From Acetatifactor sp. (GTDB lineage Bacteria > Bacillota > Clostridia > Lachnospirales > Lachnospiraceae): a DNA stretch of 64,000 nucleotides. This document shows, piece by piece, positions 1-9,600 of this stretch; positions within the stretch are counted from its first letter, which is position 1; each line of letters opens with the position of its first letter. The DNA lies in assembly GCA_029055435.1 (NCBI GenBank), contig JAIDDH010000069.1:1-64000 (forward strand), written 5' to 3'. Made by a program: the position numbers and the translations under genes. The notes below the pieces were generated by a model. It had not been told where the DNA came from, made no database searches, and was given only the letters and a program-made list of their open reading frames with translations.

Positions 1-25
1 GTACAATTAAATCGATTGTAGCCAT
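1..25 (-). CDS. PadR-family transcriptional regulator, N-terminus only (cut by window start)
   Basis: Only the first eight codons lie in the window, reading MATIDLIV on the minus strand. This matches the very conserved beginning of PadR-family winged-helix regulators (MATIDLIVLG-type). A strong ribosome binding site, GAAGGAGAGA, sits just upstream of the ATG at position 25. The gene is divergent from the MATE exporter, the usual arrangement for a PadR-type repressor of a drug exporter. The identification rests on eight residues plus context, so it is probable rather than certain. Confidence 0.6.
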
Positions 26-52
26 GTCTCTCTCCTTCTTCTACTTGACAGA

Positions 53-107
53 TACTATAAATTATAGTAGTATACCTTTTGTTACGCAACTACTATAATT
101 TACAGTA
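53..107. promoter_or_regulatory. Duplicated 17-bp palindromic operator in a divergent promoter
   Basis: TACTATAAATTATAGTA at 53-69 is a perfect palindrome. TACTATAATTTACAGTA at 91-107 is an imperfect copy 38 bp away. The minus-strand promoter for the padR-like gene (TTGCGT at 89-84, 17-bp spacer, TATAAT at 66-61) has its -10 inside the first copy. The plus-strand -10 (TATAAT at 94-99, poor -35 TATACC at 71-76, 17-bp spacer) lies inside the second. One regulator could therefore control both directions by covering both -10 boxes. The sites are seen directly; assignment to the PadR protein is inference. Confidence 0.7.
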
Positions 108-148
108 GTATAGTTAATAGTAAATGCCGAGTGGAAGGAGCATACAAC

Positions 149-1516
149 ATGAAGGAACAGAACAAGAAAATGGAACTTTTGGGAAACACTCCAATACCGA
201 AAGCCCTGCTGTCACTGGGGCTGCCGACGATGGTGGGGATGTTGATTAATGCACTGTATAATCTGGCAGACACATATTTTGTGGGCGGATTGGGAACGGA
301 TCAGATGGGGGCGGTTACGGTGGCTTTTCCCCTTGGGCAGATCATTGTAGGTTTAGGGCTTTTGTTCGGAAACGGTGCGGCGGCTTATCTTTCGAGACTG
401 CTGGGACGTAATGACGAAGATACGGCTAATAAAGTAGCGAGCACCGCCTTGTATAGCAGCATAATGATAGGGACAGCCATCATTATCTGTTCTGTCATTT
501 TCCTAAGACCGATACTGGAGCAGACGGGCGCATTGGAGAGTGTGATGCCTTATGCTATGACCTATGCCCGAATTTATATTACATTTTCGATTTTTAATGT
601 GTTCAATGTCACCATGAATAATATTGTATCCAGTGAAGGGGGCGCAAAAACAGCTATGTGTGCGTTGATGGCGGGCGCTGTATTGAATGTGGTATTAGAT
701 CCGGTTTTTATCTATGTGCTGGATCTTGGAGTTGCTGGAGCGGCCATTGCTACAGCTATTTCCCAAATTGTTTCTACACTGGTTTACTTGTGCTATATTT
801 TTCGGGAAAAAAGTGTATTCAAATTTCATATAAGGGATTGCAGCTTTACAAAAGAAATCATGTCAGAGATCCTGAAGATAGGAATCCCTACATTGATATT
901 TCAGCTGTTGACAAGTATGTCAATCAGTATGATCAACAATGCCGCAAAGGAATACGGAAGGTCTGCACTTGCCGCAATGGGGCCGGTTACAAAGATCATG
1001 TCCATGGGAACGCTCATTGTCTTTGGCTTTTTGAAAGGTTTCCAGCCAATTGCCGGATTTAGTTATGGGGCAAAAAAGTTTGACCGTCTGCATGAAGCTA
1101 TCAAGATTTCCATTCTATGGTCAACAATATTTTGTGTGATTTTTGGTCTGGTGGCAGCGGTATTCCCAACTCAAATCATGTCATTATTCACAAAAGGCGA
1201 CACAGAGATGATTCATGTGGGGGCGGCTGCACTGCGGGCAAACGGGCTTTCATTTATACTCTTTGGGTTTTATACCGTGTATTCTTTCCTGTTCCTTGTA
1301 ATGGGAAAGGCAAAAGAAGGCTGTATTCTTGGTGCCTGCAGGCAGGGAATCTGCTTTGTGCCAGTCATCTGGCTTCTACCTATGGTCTGGGGCTTGAATG
1401 GTGTTCTCTATGCGCAGCCTGCTGCAGATGTGCTGGCTGCCGTTGTCGCCTTATTAATGGCTTTGAAGCTTCACAGGAAGATGACTGCTGAAGGACTTCA
1501 TATGGGCTCACATTGA
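149..1516 (+). CDS. MATE family efflux transporter (first of three)
   Basis: A cytoplasmic-membrane multidrug/toxin extrusion protein, expected to export organic cations using a sodium or proton gradient. The protein is about 455 residues and has the hydrophobic profile of twelve membrane segments in two halves. MATE-typical stretches are visible near the N-terminus (PTMVGMLINALYNLADTYFV) and in the C-half (GFQPIAGFSYGA). A GTG at 131 would add six residues, but the ATG at 149 is preferred because GGAAGGAG ends 8 bases upstream of it. It is divergent from a PadR-like gene, and the shared promoter carries a duplicated operator, so expression is probably inducible by a ligand of that repressor. 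The substrate cannot be read from sequence. Confidence 0.9.
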   Translation: MKEQNKKMELLGNTPIPKALLSLGLPTMVGMLINALYNLADTYFVGGLGTDQMGAVTVAFPLGQIIVGLGLLFGNGAAAYLSRLLGRNDEDTANKVASTALYSSIMIGTAIIICSVIFLRPILEQTGALESVMPYAMTYARIYITFSIFNVFNVTMNNIVSSEGGAKTAMCALMAGAVLNVVLDPVFIYVLDLGVAGAAIATAISQIVSTLVYLCYIFREKSVFKFHIRDCSFTKEIMSEILKIGIPTLIFQLLTSMSISMINNAAKEYGRSALAAMGPVTKIMSMGTLIVFGFLKGFQPIAGFSYGAKKFDRLHEAIKISILWSTIFCVIFGLVAAVFPTQIMSLFTKGDTEMIHVGAAALRANGLSFILFGFYTVYSFLFLVMGKAKEGCILGACRQGICFVPVIWLLPMVWGLNGVLYAQPAADVLAAVVALLMALKLHRKMTAEGLHMGSH

Positions 1517-1544
1517 ACAGCATGATAAAAAGTACATAGATTTA

Positions 1545-1600
1545 TTGACATGTCATTGCCATTTTTATATAATAGTTATTGACTAGAGGTCAATAACTAT
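1545..1600 (+). promoter_or_regulatory. Consensus sigma-A promoter with overlapping TetR-type operator
   Basis: TTGACA at 1545-1550 and TATAAT at 1568-1573 are separated by exactly 17 bases, a perfect consensus promoter. Immediately overlapping the -10 is a perfect inverted repeat with 12-bp arms, ATAGTTATTGAC (1572-1583) and GTCAATAACTAT (1589-1600), around a 5-bp spacer. The position, covering the start point, and the TTGAC/GTCAA core are typical of autoregulated TetR-family genes. Confidence 0.85.
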
Positions 1601-1618
1601 AAAAAGGAGGCAGGGCAA

Positions 1619-2272
1619 TTGGCAAGACCAGTGAAAAAGCTGCCGGAACAATGGAAAAAAGAAATTTTGGATGCGGCAAAGGAATTGTTTTTATCAAAAG
1701 GTTATGAAGAGACCGCCATCACTGACATTATGGAGCGGGCAGGCGGGGCAAAGGGGATGTTTTACCGTTTTTTTCAGAGCAAAGAAGAAGTCATGCATGC
1801 CCTGGGGGATCAGATGTTTTTTGAAAATAATCCTTTTGAGGCCGTCAGGGGACGTTCTGATTTGAATGGACTGCAGAAGATCCGGGAGGTGCTTGCCCTC
1901 GATAGTGTTGATGAAGAGCGGGAAGAGATCAATACACAGGCGGTCCCTATCTTGAAAGACCCGCGTATTCTGGCGGCTGCGGTGGGGGCGAACCGGCGAG
2001 TACTGACTCCCCTGTGGTTTGAACTGATTGAAGAAGGACGGCGGGATGGCTCCATCCGGACAGAATATGCAAAAGAGCTGTCCGAGCTGCTCCCGCTTAT
2101 CAATTTCTGGCTGATGCCGTCTGTATTTCCGGCAGATGCAAAAGAAATTCAGCATAAGTGCAGATTTATTGCGGACATTCTTACGGTAATGGGGCTTCCA
2201 ATCATAGAAGATGGGATGTATGGGAGAACAGAGAGGATATTAAAGGATTATATGGAAGAAAGAAAGGAGTAA
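1619..2272 (+). CDS. TetR family transcriptional regulator
   Basis: A cytoplasmic one-component repressor, 217 residues, normal for TetR proteins. The N-terminal helix-turn-helix (about residues 12-58) is clear, with EILDAAKELFLSKGYEETAI and the recognition-helix region GAKGMFYRFFQSKEEV; the remainder is an all-helical ligand-binding domain of unknown specificity. The start is the TTG at 1619, chosen because AAAGGAGG ends 8 bases upstream and the family consensus starts there. The gene follows its own perfect palindrome and precedes an MFS exporter by 15 bases, so it probably represses itself and the exporter as one operon, released by the exported drug. Confidence 0.9.
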   Translation: MARPVKKLPEQWKKEILDAAKELFLSKGYEETAITDIMERAGGAKGMFYRFFQSKEEVMHALGDQMFFENNPFEAVRGRSDLNGLQKIREVLALDSVDEEREEINTQAVPILKDPRILAAAVGANRRVLTPLWFELIEEGRRDGSIRTEYAKELSELLPLINFWLMPSVFPADAKEIQHKCRFIADILTVMGLPIIEDGMYGRTERILKDYMEERKE

Positions 2273-2287
2273 TGGATAGGACAGAAA

Positions 2288-3514
2288 TTGTTTACAAAAA
2301 ATTTTGCGCTCCTGGTGCTGGGGCAGGCAAGTTCTTTGTTTGGCAATTATATATTGCGGCTGGCACTGTCAATGTATGTGATGGAAGCGACCGGTTCGGC
2401 AGCAGTATTTGCGGGTCTTTTATCTATTGCGACGGTTCCCACAATCCTTTTATCACCTCTTGGGGGCATTCTTGCTGACCGGACGGACAGGCGAAAGATT
2501 ATGGTGGCGCTGGATGCTTTGACAGGGACAGTTGTTTTATGTGCAGCAGTTATTTTGTCCGGAAAGAATGCCATTGTGGTGATAGGGCTACTGCTTGTGA
2601 TTCTTTCCGTTTTTGGGGCATTTGAGACGCCTACAGTGCAGGCGTGTATTCCTCAGATGCTGGAAGGGGATAATATTATTAAGGGAAATGCGGTTGTGAA
2701 TCAGGTGGCCTCAATCTCTTATTTGATTGCTCCTCTGCTGGGCGGTATCCTATATGCAGCCTGGGGACTAAAGCCCGTGATGTATGCAAGTGTGGTATGC
2801 TTTTTTCTTACAGCGTTATTTGAGTGTTTCATAAAATTGGGTTATCAGCCCAGGGATTATCAGGGGAATGTTTGGTCCATGGTAAAGGATGATTTCTTTA
2901 ACAGCATTTGCTTTATTGCAAAAGAACGGTCAGATATTATGAAAATGCTGATTTTGGCAGCGCTTTCCCGTTTTTTTGTTATGGGTATTATGCTGGTAGG
3001 ACTTCCCTTTATTGTGCGGACTGTGCTTGGGCTGGACGCAAAATATTACGGCGGGGCGGAGAGTGCGCTGGCGGTTGCAACTATTTTGGGGAGTATTGCT
3101 GCGGGGCTTCTCACGAGGAAATTGAAGTTTGGCAGATTGGCGTTTGTACTTGCGGCAATCGGTATCTGTATTATTCCTGCTGGAGCTGTATTTCTTTTTC
3201 AGTCCGGTGCGGTGATCAGATATGCAGTGAATATTGTTGCTTTCTGTGGTATGCAGGTCGCAATCAGCATTTTTTCTATCTTTGCAGTGGCGATGATTCA
3301 GCAGAGTACGCCGGATTATTTAATCGGAAAAGTAATGGCTTATACATCAGTTATTACCATGTGTGCCCAGCCAGTTGGACAGATGGTTTATGGTTTTTTG
3401 TTTGATGAGTTCCGTGAGGCTGTTTATCTTGTGCTGATTCCTACGGGAATAATTGTATGTTTGATTGGATTGCTTTCTACAGGATTTTTTAAAAGAATGG
3501 AAGAGTTCTCATAA
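2288..3514 (+). CDS. MFS family drug-efflux transporter
   Basis: An integral membrane major facilitator of 408 residues with about twelve membrane segments. The conserved MFS loop 2-3 motif is visible as GGILADRTDRRKIM (about residues 60-73). The N-terminus (LVLGQASSLFGNYILRLALS) resembles the MFS_3/enterobactin-exporter-like and macrolide-efflux group. It lies directly downstream of the TetR gene and shares its promoter and operator, implying inducible drug export. The start is the TTG at 2288; a GGATAGGA sequence lies 6-7 bases upstream and family alignments begin about here. No terminator was seen after it. Confidence 0.85.
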   Translation: MFTKNFALLVLGQASSLFGNYILRLALSMYVMEATGSAAVFAGLLSIATVPTILLSPLGGILADRTDRRKIMVALDALTGTVVLCAAVILSGKNAIVVIGLLLVILSVFGAFETPTVQACIPQMLEGDNIIKGNAVVNQVASISYLIAPLLGGILYAAWGLKPVMYASVVCFFLTALFECFIKLGYQPRDYQGNVWSMVKDDFFNSICFIAKERSDIMKMLILAALSRFFVMGIMLVGLPFIVRTVLGLDAKYYGGAESALAVATILGSIAAGLLTRKLKFGRLAFVLAAIGICIIPAGAVFLFQSGAVIRYAVNIVAFCGMQVAISIFSIFAVAMIQQSTPDYLIGKVMAYTSVITMCAQPVGQMVYGFLFDEFREAVYLVLIPTGIIVCLIGLLSTGFFKRMEEFS

Positions 3515-3763
3515 TGCAATATATAATCCGGGATTATTAAAAAGCAACGAAAACGTCATAAACACATACGTAATTGAGAGTATCTGTAAAAAAATAAAAA
3601 CATATCGCCAATTTCGACCTAGTGAAATTTTGCATGTTTAGAAGTCTATTTTTGATTTTGGATGGCGGATTGTTATATTTTTATGGCAACACAGGTGTTT
3701 GTGTGATAGTATATACACAAAGATAAAGGTGGCAGGAGATATACATCAGGTAGACGGAGAAAC
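3515..3763. other. Intergenic gap upstream of the ATPase/AlbA_2 gene
   Basis: About 250 bases without a convincing gene. It is AT-rich. A small palindrome (TAATCC-G-GGATTA near 3525) and an inverted repeat AATTTC/GAAATT near 3610-3630 are present, but neither is followed by a T-run, so no terminator is called. A TATACA box at 3712-3717 could be the -10 of the next gene, but it has no good -35. Confidence 0.4.
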
Positions 3764-5053
3764 ATGATTATTGAAAATTTGACGGTAACGGAATTTGGTA
3801 TTTTTCAAAAAGTAGAGATGGCATTTTGCAGAGATAAAGTTAATATTATACGGGGATTAAATGGATGCGGAAAGACAACAATCCTTGCAATATTGTATTC
3901 AATGCTGCAAAATCATGAGATAATGCAATATAGGTGCGAAGAAAATGAAACAATGATAAAATTGGAGCTTACGGATCAGAATAATCATATCTGTTTATGC
4001 AAGTCTTATAGAAATAATCATTCTGGAATCATAGTTGAATCTTTTGATGAAATGAAAAAGATCTTATCAATTAATCGGGATATCATATATTTGTTCAGTG
4101 GCGAATTTATTAATCACAAGCGTAGATTGAACGGGGAAATGATAAAAAATGCTAATAAACTACTGGATGAAATGGGGATAGAGAATCCATATAAAGTGGA
4201 ATTGTCAAAGTCAAATGATAAATCATATAATTTGATGTCAGGAGGCGTGCAAACCTATTATTGGATATTAAATATCTTATATAATATGCCGCAGGAGAGT
4301 GTTTTGTTGATAGATGAACCATTTGCAATGCTGGATACTTATATTGCAGGTCAACTTTTAAATATAATGGGAAAGATGAAGGGCATACAGTTTATTTTGA
4401 CAGCAAATTTAAGACTGGATGTGCCGGAAGGCTATAATCAAATCTATTTAGACGCACAAAGAAACTACATAGGAAGGTATAGAAGAGTCAATTTTGATTA
4501 TAGAAGAGTGTTCAATAATGAGTTGAAAGTGTTTGTTGCTGATCATAAGGACAGAGAAGTAATACCTGATGAGAGGCCCATTATTAAGTATGAACTGGGA
4601 AAAGAAATAGAAGAAGTCGAGAAGCGAAATGTTGAATTTAAAGAAATAAAAGGAAATAATCCATGTAATTCAATTGTGGATACTGCTGAAATATATATTA
4701 ATGCATTCTTAAATAGTAGGATATCAGGAATAGGGATTATAAAATGGGGAATATCCGATGGTGGGATTGTAAAAGGAGTAGAACTTTCTAAAACGGATAG
4801 AGATACAATTAATAAAAAGATTTCTGAAAGAATAGGGCAGATGAAGCCTTATGTCAGCACGGAAAGTATTCAGATTTCTTTTGAAAAAGTGGGTTGTAAC
4901 AATGAAATTGTTCCCGATTTGTATGTAGTAGAAATATCGGTTGAACCGGTTGCTTCCAACATACTATTTTCTACTTCCAAAAATGAAGTATATATAAAAA
5001 CAGACGGAGGGAAAAGAAAGCTTGATTCTGTAGAAATACAGCAAGAGTTTTAA
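3764..5053 (+). CDS. Compact ABC/RecF-type ATPase fused to a Schlafen-like AlbA_2 domain
   Basis: A 429-residue, apparently cytoplasmic two-domain protein. Residues 1 to about 240 form an SMC/RecF-like ATPase: Walker A GLNGCGKTT (31-39), ABC signature-like NLMSGGVQ (about 155-162) and Walker B VLLIDEP (about 179-186). There is no long coiled coil. The usual H-loop histidine seems replaced, with ILTAN in the expected region. Residues about 287-420 look like an AlbA_2/Schlafen AAA_4 domain: VEFKEIKGN start, then DTAEIYINAFLNS, then GGIVKGVELSKTD. AlbA_2 domains occur in RNA-binding, nuclease and defence proteins. Codon use is clearly more AT-rich than in neighbours, suggesting transfer. The ATG at 3764 has GGAG about 4 bases upstream. 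Function is not known; an anti-phage or RNA-related stress role is inference. The next gene starts 20 bases on. Confidence 0.7.
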   Translation: MIIENLTVTEFGIFQKVEMAFCRDKVNIIRGLNGCGKTTILAILYSMLQNHEIMQYRCEENETMIKLELTDQNNHICLCKSYRNNHSGIIVESFDEMKKILSINRDIIYLFSGEFINHKRRLNGEMIKNANKLLDEMGIENPYKVELSKSNDKSYNLMSGGVQTYYWILNILYNMPQESVLLIDEPFAMLDTYIAGQLLNIMGKMKGIQFILTANLRLDVPEGYNQIYLDAQRNYIGRYRRVNFDYRRVFNNELKVFVADHKDREVIPDERPIIKYELGKEIEEVEKRNVEFKEIKGNNPCNSIVDTAEIYINAFLNSRISGIGIIKWGISDGGIVKGVELSKTDRDTINKKISERIGQMKPYVSTESIQISFEKVGCNNEIVPDLYVVEISVEPVASNILFSTSKNEVYIKTDGGKRKLDSVEIQQEF

Positions 5054-5073
5054 AGACGTATGGAGTAAAAATA

Positions 5074-5676
5074 ATGAATAGGATAGCAGGGCTTGTTATT
5101 TTGGCAATTTTCTATGGAATCTATATCGGGAAAATGCTTTTACAAAAAAGGAAAGGTATCAGGACAGACCAGATGGCCCGAGGCAGACGCAGGGACAGGG
5201 TCTTTTATGTGGAGGTGATTTTGAAGCTTGCCACCTATTCCGTGGTGGCAGTGGAGCTGATTAGCATTATCCTGACGAAATCATATCTGCCGGAAGGCTT
5301 TATTGCGGCGGGATGTATTTTGGGATTGGTTGGAGACGTAATCTTTGCAGCGGCGGTGATTACCATGCGGGATAGTTGGAGAGCCGGACTCGCGGAGGCG
5401 GATGAGACCAGAATGATTACGGACGGGATATATAGGTATAGCAGGAATCCGGCGTTTTTAGGTTTTGATCTGGTGTATCTGGGAATATTGTTGATGTTCT
5501 TTAACTGGATATTATTTGTGTTTTCCATGTTTGCAATCATTATGCTGCACATTCAGATTTTGCAGGAGGAATCTTATTTACCGAAGGTATTTGGAGAGGA
5601 ATATGCGGCATACAGGAGCAGAGTCTGCAGATATCTGGGAAGAAAACCTGACTTGCAGAAAGAAAACAAGGAATAG
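5074..5676 (+). CDS. Isoprenylcysteine carboxyl methyltransferase-like membrane protein
   Basis: A 200-residue membrane protein with about four to five hydrophobic segments. The C-terminal half carries the ICMT/PEMT-family pattern: DGIYRYSRNPAFLGF followed by a hydrophobic hairpin, then EESYLPKVFGEEYAAYRSRV and a basic end. Family members use S-adenosylmethionine to methylate small or lipid-linked substrates at the membrane; bacterial substrates are mostly unknown, and the eukaryotic prenylcysteine substrate is not implied. It starts 20 bases after the ATPase/AlbA_2 gene with GGAG about 10 bases before its ATG, so it may be co-transcribed. GC content returns to the background level here. Confidence 0.75.
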   Translation: MNRIAGLVILAIFYGIYIGKMLLQKRKGIRTDQMARGRRRDRVFYVEVILKLATYSVVAVELISIILTKSYLPEGFIAAGCILGLVGDVIFAAAVITMRDSWRAGLAEADETRMITDGIYRYSRNPAFLGFDLVYLGILLMFFNWILFVFSMFAIIMLHIQILQEESYLPKVFGEEYAAYRSRVCRYLGRKPDLQKENKE

Positions 5677-5707
5677 ATAACAAAAGGATGAGAAATAGGA
5701 GCAGGCG

Positions 5708-6541
5708 ATGGAAAGAGTATTGTATGTAACGGATCTGGACGGAACGCTGTTGAACCGAAGCGATCGCATTAACCCTGAGAGCATAGAGATCATCAATGAT
5801 CTGGTGAGTAAAGGAATGCTGTTTACCTATGCTACGGCAAGATCATTGGTATCGGCTTCGGTAGTTACAGAAGGACTGTCTACAGATATTCCGGTCATTG
5901 CATATAATGGAGCGTTCATTTTTCAGGCGGCCACAGGGGAAATATTGTCGCAGGAGAGATTCAGCGGAGAGGAACTAAATGCGGTAAAGCATGTTCTTTG
6001 CAAGTACAATATCAGTCCGCTGGTCTATTCTTTTGTAGATGGAGTTGAACGGGTGTCATGGATTACGGAGAAGGAAAATGAGGGAATCAGGAGATACCTG
6101 AGCAACAGAAAGGGAGACAGGCGCCTGCGGCCTGTGGAGAGTGAGGAAAAGCTATATCAAGGAGATATGTTTTATTTTACCTGCATCGGAGAAAAAGAGG
6201 AACTTGCTCCCATATATGATGTTTTTTCAAAGGATAATAGATATCATTGTACGATTCAGCAGGAATTATACAGACCGGAATTTTGGTGTGAGATCATGCC
6301 CGCGTGTGCGACCAAAGCCCATGCCATAGAAAAACTTAAGAAAATCTGGAATTGCAGCAAGGTCGTCTCTTTCGGAGACGCCGTTAATGATATTCCCATG
6401 TTTAAGGTGTCTGATGAGGCGTATGCCGTAGAAAATGCGGTGGAGGAATTAAAAGCTCTGGCTACGGGTATCATTGACAGCAATGAAAACGACGGAGTAG
6501 CCAGGTGGCTCAAAGAACATGCTATTGTTATAGCAAATTGA
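5708..6541 (+). CDS. Cof-type HAD-IIB family hydrolase
   Basis: A cytoplasmic haloacid-dehalogenase-superfamily phosphatase of 277 residues, typical of the Cof/YbiV group that dephosphorylates sugar phosphates and flavin or pyridoxal phosphates. Motif I with the nucleophile is DLDGT (residues 9-13). The large C2-type cap occupies the middle. Motif IV is GDAVNDIPMF near residue 215, with the preceding KAHAIEKLKK supplying the conserved lysine. The precise substrate cannot be predicted. It is 31 bases downstream of the methyltransferase on the same strand. Confidence 0.88.
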   Translation: MERVLYVTDLDGTLLNRSDRINPESIEIINDLVSKGMLFTYATARSLVSASVVTEGLSTDIPVIAYNGAFIFQAATGEILSQERFSGEELNAVKHVLCKYNISPLVYSFVDGVERVSWITEKENEGIRRYLSNRKGDRRLRPVESEEKLYQGDMFYFTCIGEKEELAPIYDVFSKDNRYHCTIQQELYRPEFWCEIMPACATKAHAIEKLKKIWNCSKVVSFGDAVNDIPMFKVSDEAYAVENAVEELKALATGIIDSNENDGVARWLKEHAIVIAN

Positions 6542-6643
6542 GCGCTCTTATGGTAATATATAGAAGTAAACACTTAATTTGCGGTAGCCAGATTAAACGG
6601 GCAGAAAAGTGAGGCATGGAGGGCAGGTACTAAAGGGAAGATT

Positions 6644-9600
6644 ATGAAAGTATTGGAATACCTTTTTAAGAGAAATAGAATCAAGCCCAAGCAAGAGAGC
6701 CAGGTTTCTGGCAGATGTGTGGAACTTATCGCATGGGAAAACTATATAAAAGAACTGCAGAAAAGCAATCATTATGTGTCGAGAAAAGAGTATACAGCGG
6801 AGACAGAGAAGTATGCTGATGTGATGAAGCTCTTTATATCTATGGATGAAAATGATACTTTGGAGTTTTATTGCGAAAAAAATGGTTTTGATGCAGACAG
6901 GGCAAAAAATGCATATATGTCGTATCAAAGTATCGATGCACTGGTACAAAAGGCAAACGACAAATATATAAGTCAAAAGATGGATGAAGAAAAGGGATAT
7001 TTGGATACTATCCTCAAAGAAGTTGATCCGGCCATCAGCCTTGACGATGATCAGAGAAGGGTGGTGCTCTCGGATGAGGATTACAGTCTGGTAATAGCCG
7101 GAGCGGGGGCAGGTAAGACAACAACAGTTGCCGCTAAGGTAAAGTATCTTGTAGAAAAGCAGGGAGTCGATCCGGGACAGATTCTCATTATTTCATTTAC
7201 GAATAAAGCTGTAAATGAGTTGAAGGCAAGAATTAATAAGGACTTAAATATTCCCTGTCCCATTGCAACATTTCATTCAACAGGAAATGCAATTTTGCAC
7301 AAAAATGATCCTGAAAAACTGAACATCGTGGATGGCAGCAAATTATATTATTGCGTTCAAAGCTATTTTAAGGATAAGGTTCTCAGAGATCCCAGTGTGG
7401 TGAACAGTCTTATCCTGTTTTTTGCGTCTTATTTTGATGCGCCTTATGAAGGCGATGACATCAATAACTTTTTTAATTATATGGCAAATGCCAATTATGC
7501 GACGATGCGCAGTGAACTGGATGATTTTAAAGAGGAAGTTATCGATAGGAATAGCAAGAAAAAGATTACGATTCAAAATGAAATAGTGAGATCGGTACAG
7601 GAAGTGGAGATAGCCAATTTCCTATATCTCAACAGTATAGATTATGTTTATGAGCCAGTATATCCGTATCATATTCTGATGTCCCGCAAGCCGTATACCC
7701 CCGACTTTATGATTACGCAGGGTGAGCATGTAGCTTATATAGAGCACTTTGGAATTACGGAAGACGGGAAGAATTTTCTCTATGATGAGGAGGTGCTTTC
7801 CGCGTATAAAAAGGCGATTAATGACAAGATATGTCTGCACAGAAAGCATGGCACGGAACTGCTCTATACCTTTTCGTCTTTTCGCGATGGCAGAAGCATA
7901 TCCCAACATTTGGAGGAAAGTTTATTAAAACATGGGTTTGAACTGAAAAGGCGCTCCAACGAAGAAATTGTGAAAAAGTTGGTTTCTTCCGAAGAGAACA
8001 AATATATCAGCCGGCTTGTGTTTCTTGTGATTAACTTCATCAGAAACTTTAAAGTCAATGGTTACGATGAAAGAGATTTTGACAAACTTTCAAGAAAAAC
8101 TTCCAATGTGAGAACAAAGTTGTTTCTAGATATTTGTCACGCCTGTTTTTTGGAATATAAAAAGTTGCTTGTGGAAAAACATGCTGTCGATTTTGAAGAT
8201 ATGATTAACGAATCCGCCAGAGTTTTGTGTGAAGTAAAGGAGATGCGGCAGAAGCTGGATTTTCAATATCTTATTGTGGATGAGTATCAGGATATCTCCA
8301 GACAGCGTTTTGACTTGGTTAAATCATTTTCGGAGGTGACTGATGCAAAGATCATTGCAGTTGGTGATGATTGGCAGTCTATATATGCTTTCAGTGGCTC
8401 CGACATTACGTTGTTTACAAAGTTTGAGGAGAAAATGGGCTATGCAAAACTCATGAAGATTGTGCGTACCTACAGGAATTCTCAGGAGGTAATTGATATT
8501 GCGGGTAATTTTATTCAAAAGAATGCATCTCAGATACAAAAATCTCTTGTCTCGCCAAAACACATCGATGAGCCGGTGATTATTTATACCTATGACAGCG
8601 CGACCAAAGCTCCGAATTCCGACAGGAGGAGCGGAGTAAACTATGCGATAGCATATGCGGTACAGACCGCGCTGGAGCAGATTATCGCTTATGACAAAGA
8701 GGAGGGCAGAGATACCCGTGCATCCAAGATACTTTTGCTTGGGAGATTTGGGTTTGACGGCGACAGATTGACAAGAACCGGATTGTTTGAGTATATCAAT
8801 CGCGGTGCAAAAGTAAAATCAGTCAAATATCCGGAGCTGGATATTACCTATATGACTGCGCATGCATCTAAAGGTTTGGGTTATGACAATGTAATTGTCG
8901 TCAATGGCAGAAATGAGACCTATGGTTTTCCGGCAAAAATAGAGGACGATCCGGTGCTCTCTCTGGTGGTGAGGGAAGATACATCGATGCAATATGCCGA
9001 GGAGCGCAGGCTGTTCTATGTGGCTATGACGCGAACGAAAAATCGTGTGTATTTTATTGCGCCCGAGCAAAATCCGTCTGAATTTTTGCTGGAGATAAAG
9101 AAAGAATATAAAAATGTCTATTTGCGCGGGAAATGGTCAGAGGGGGAACCGGTTCTTATCGGGAAAAAGAAGTGTCCGATTTGTGGATTTCCCATGCAAC
9201 TCAAATATAAGACGTCTTATGGACTGCGTCTCTACCTGTGTACCAATGAGCCGGAAGTCTGCAGTTTTATGACCAATAATATATCAGGGAAAAAGCTTTC
9301 CATTATGAAGTGTTCGGAGTGTCAGGACGGTTATCTTGTGATAAAGACACCCAAAAAAGGAGGTGAGTGTTTCCTTGGCTGTACGAATTACAGCAAGGAC
9401 AACAGGGGCTGCAACAACACCATGTCAAAGCATGAGTATTATCTGATGATGGGGCATGAATTATCGGAACCTGATGAACCAATCCGGCAGACGGCGGATA
9501 AAAAGAATGTTAAGGAGAATTGGGAGCAGAAAATCCTTGACAGTAATGCCGCTATAGGTGTTGATGCCGAGAGATTTCCGGAATATAAAAACCATAGCAG

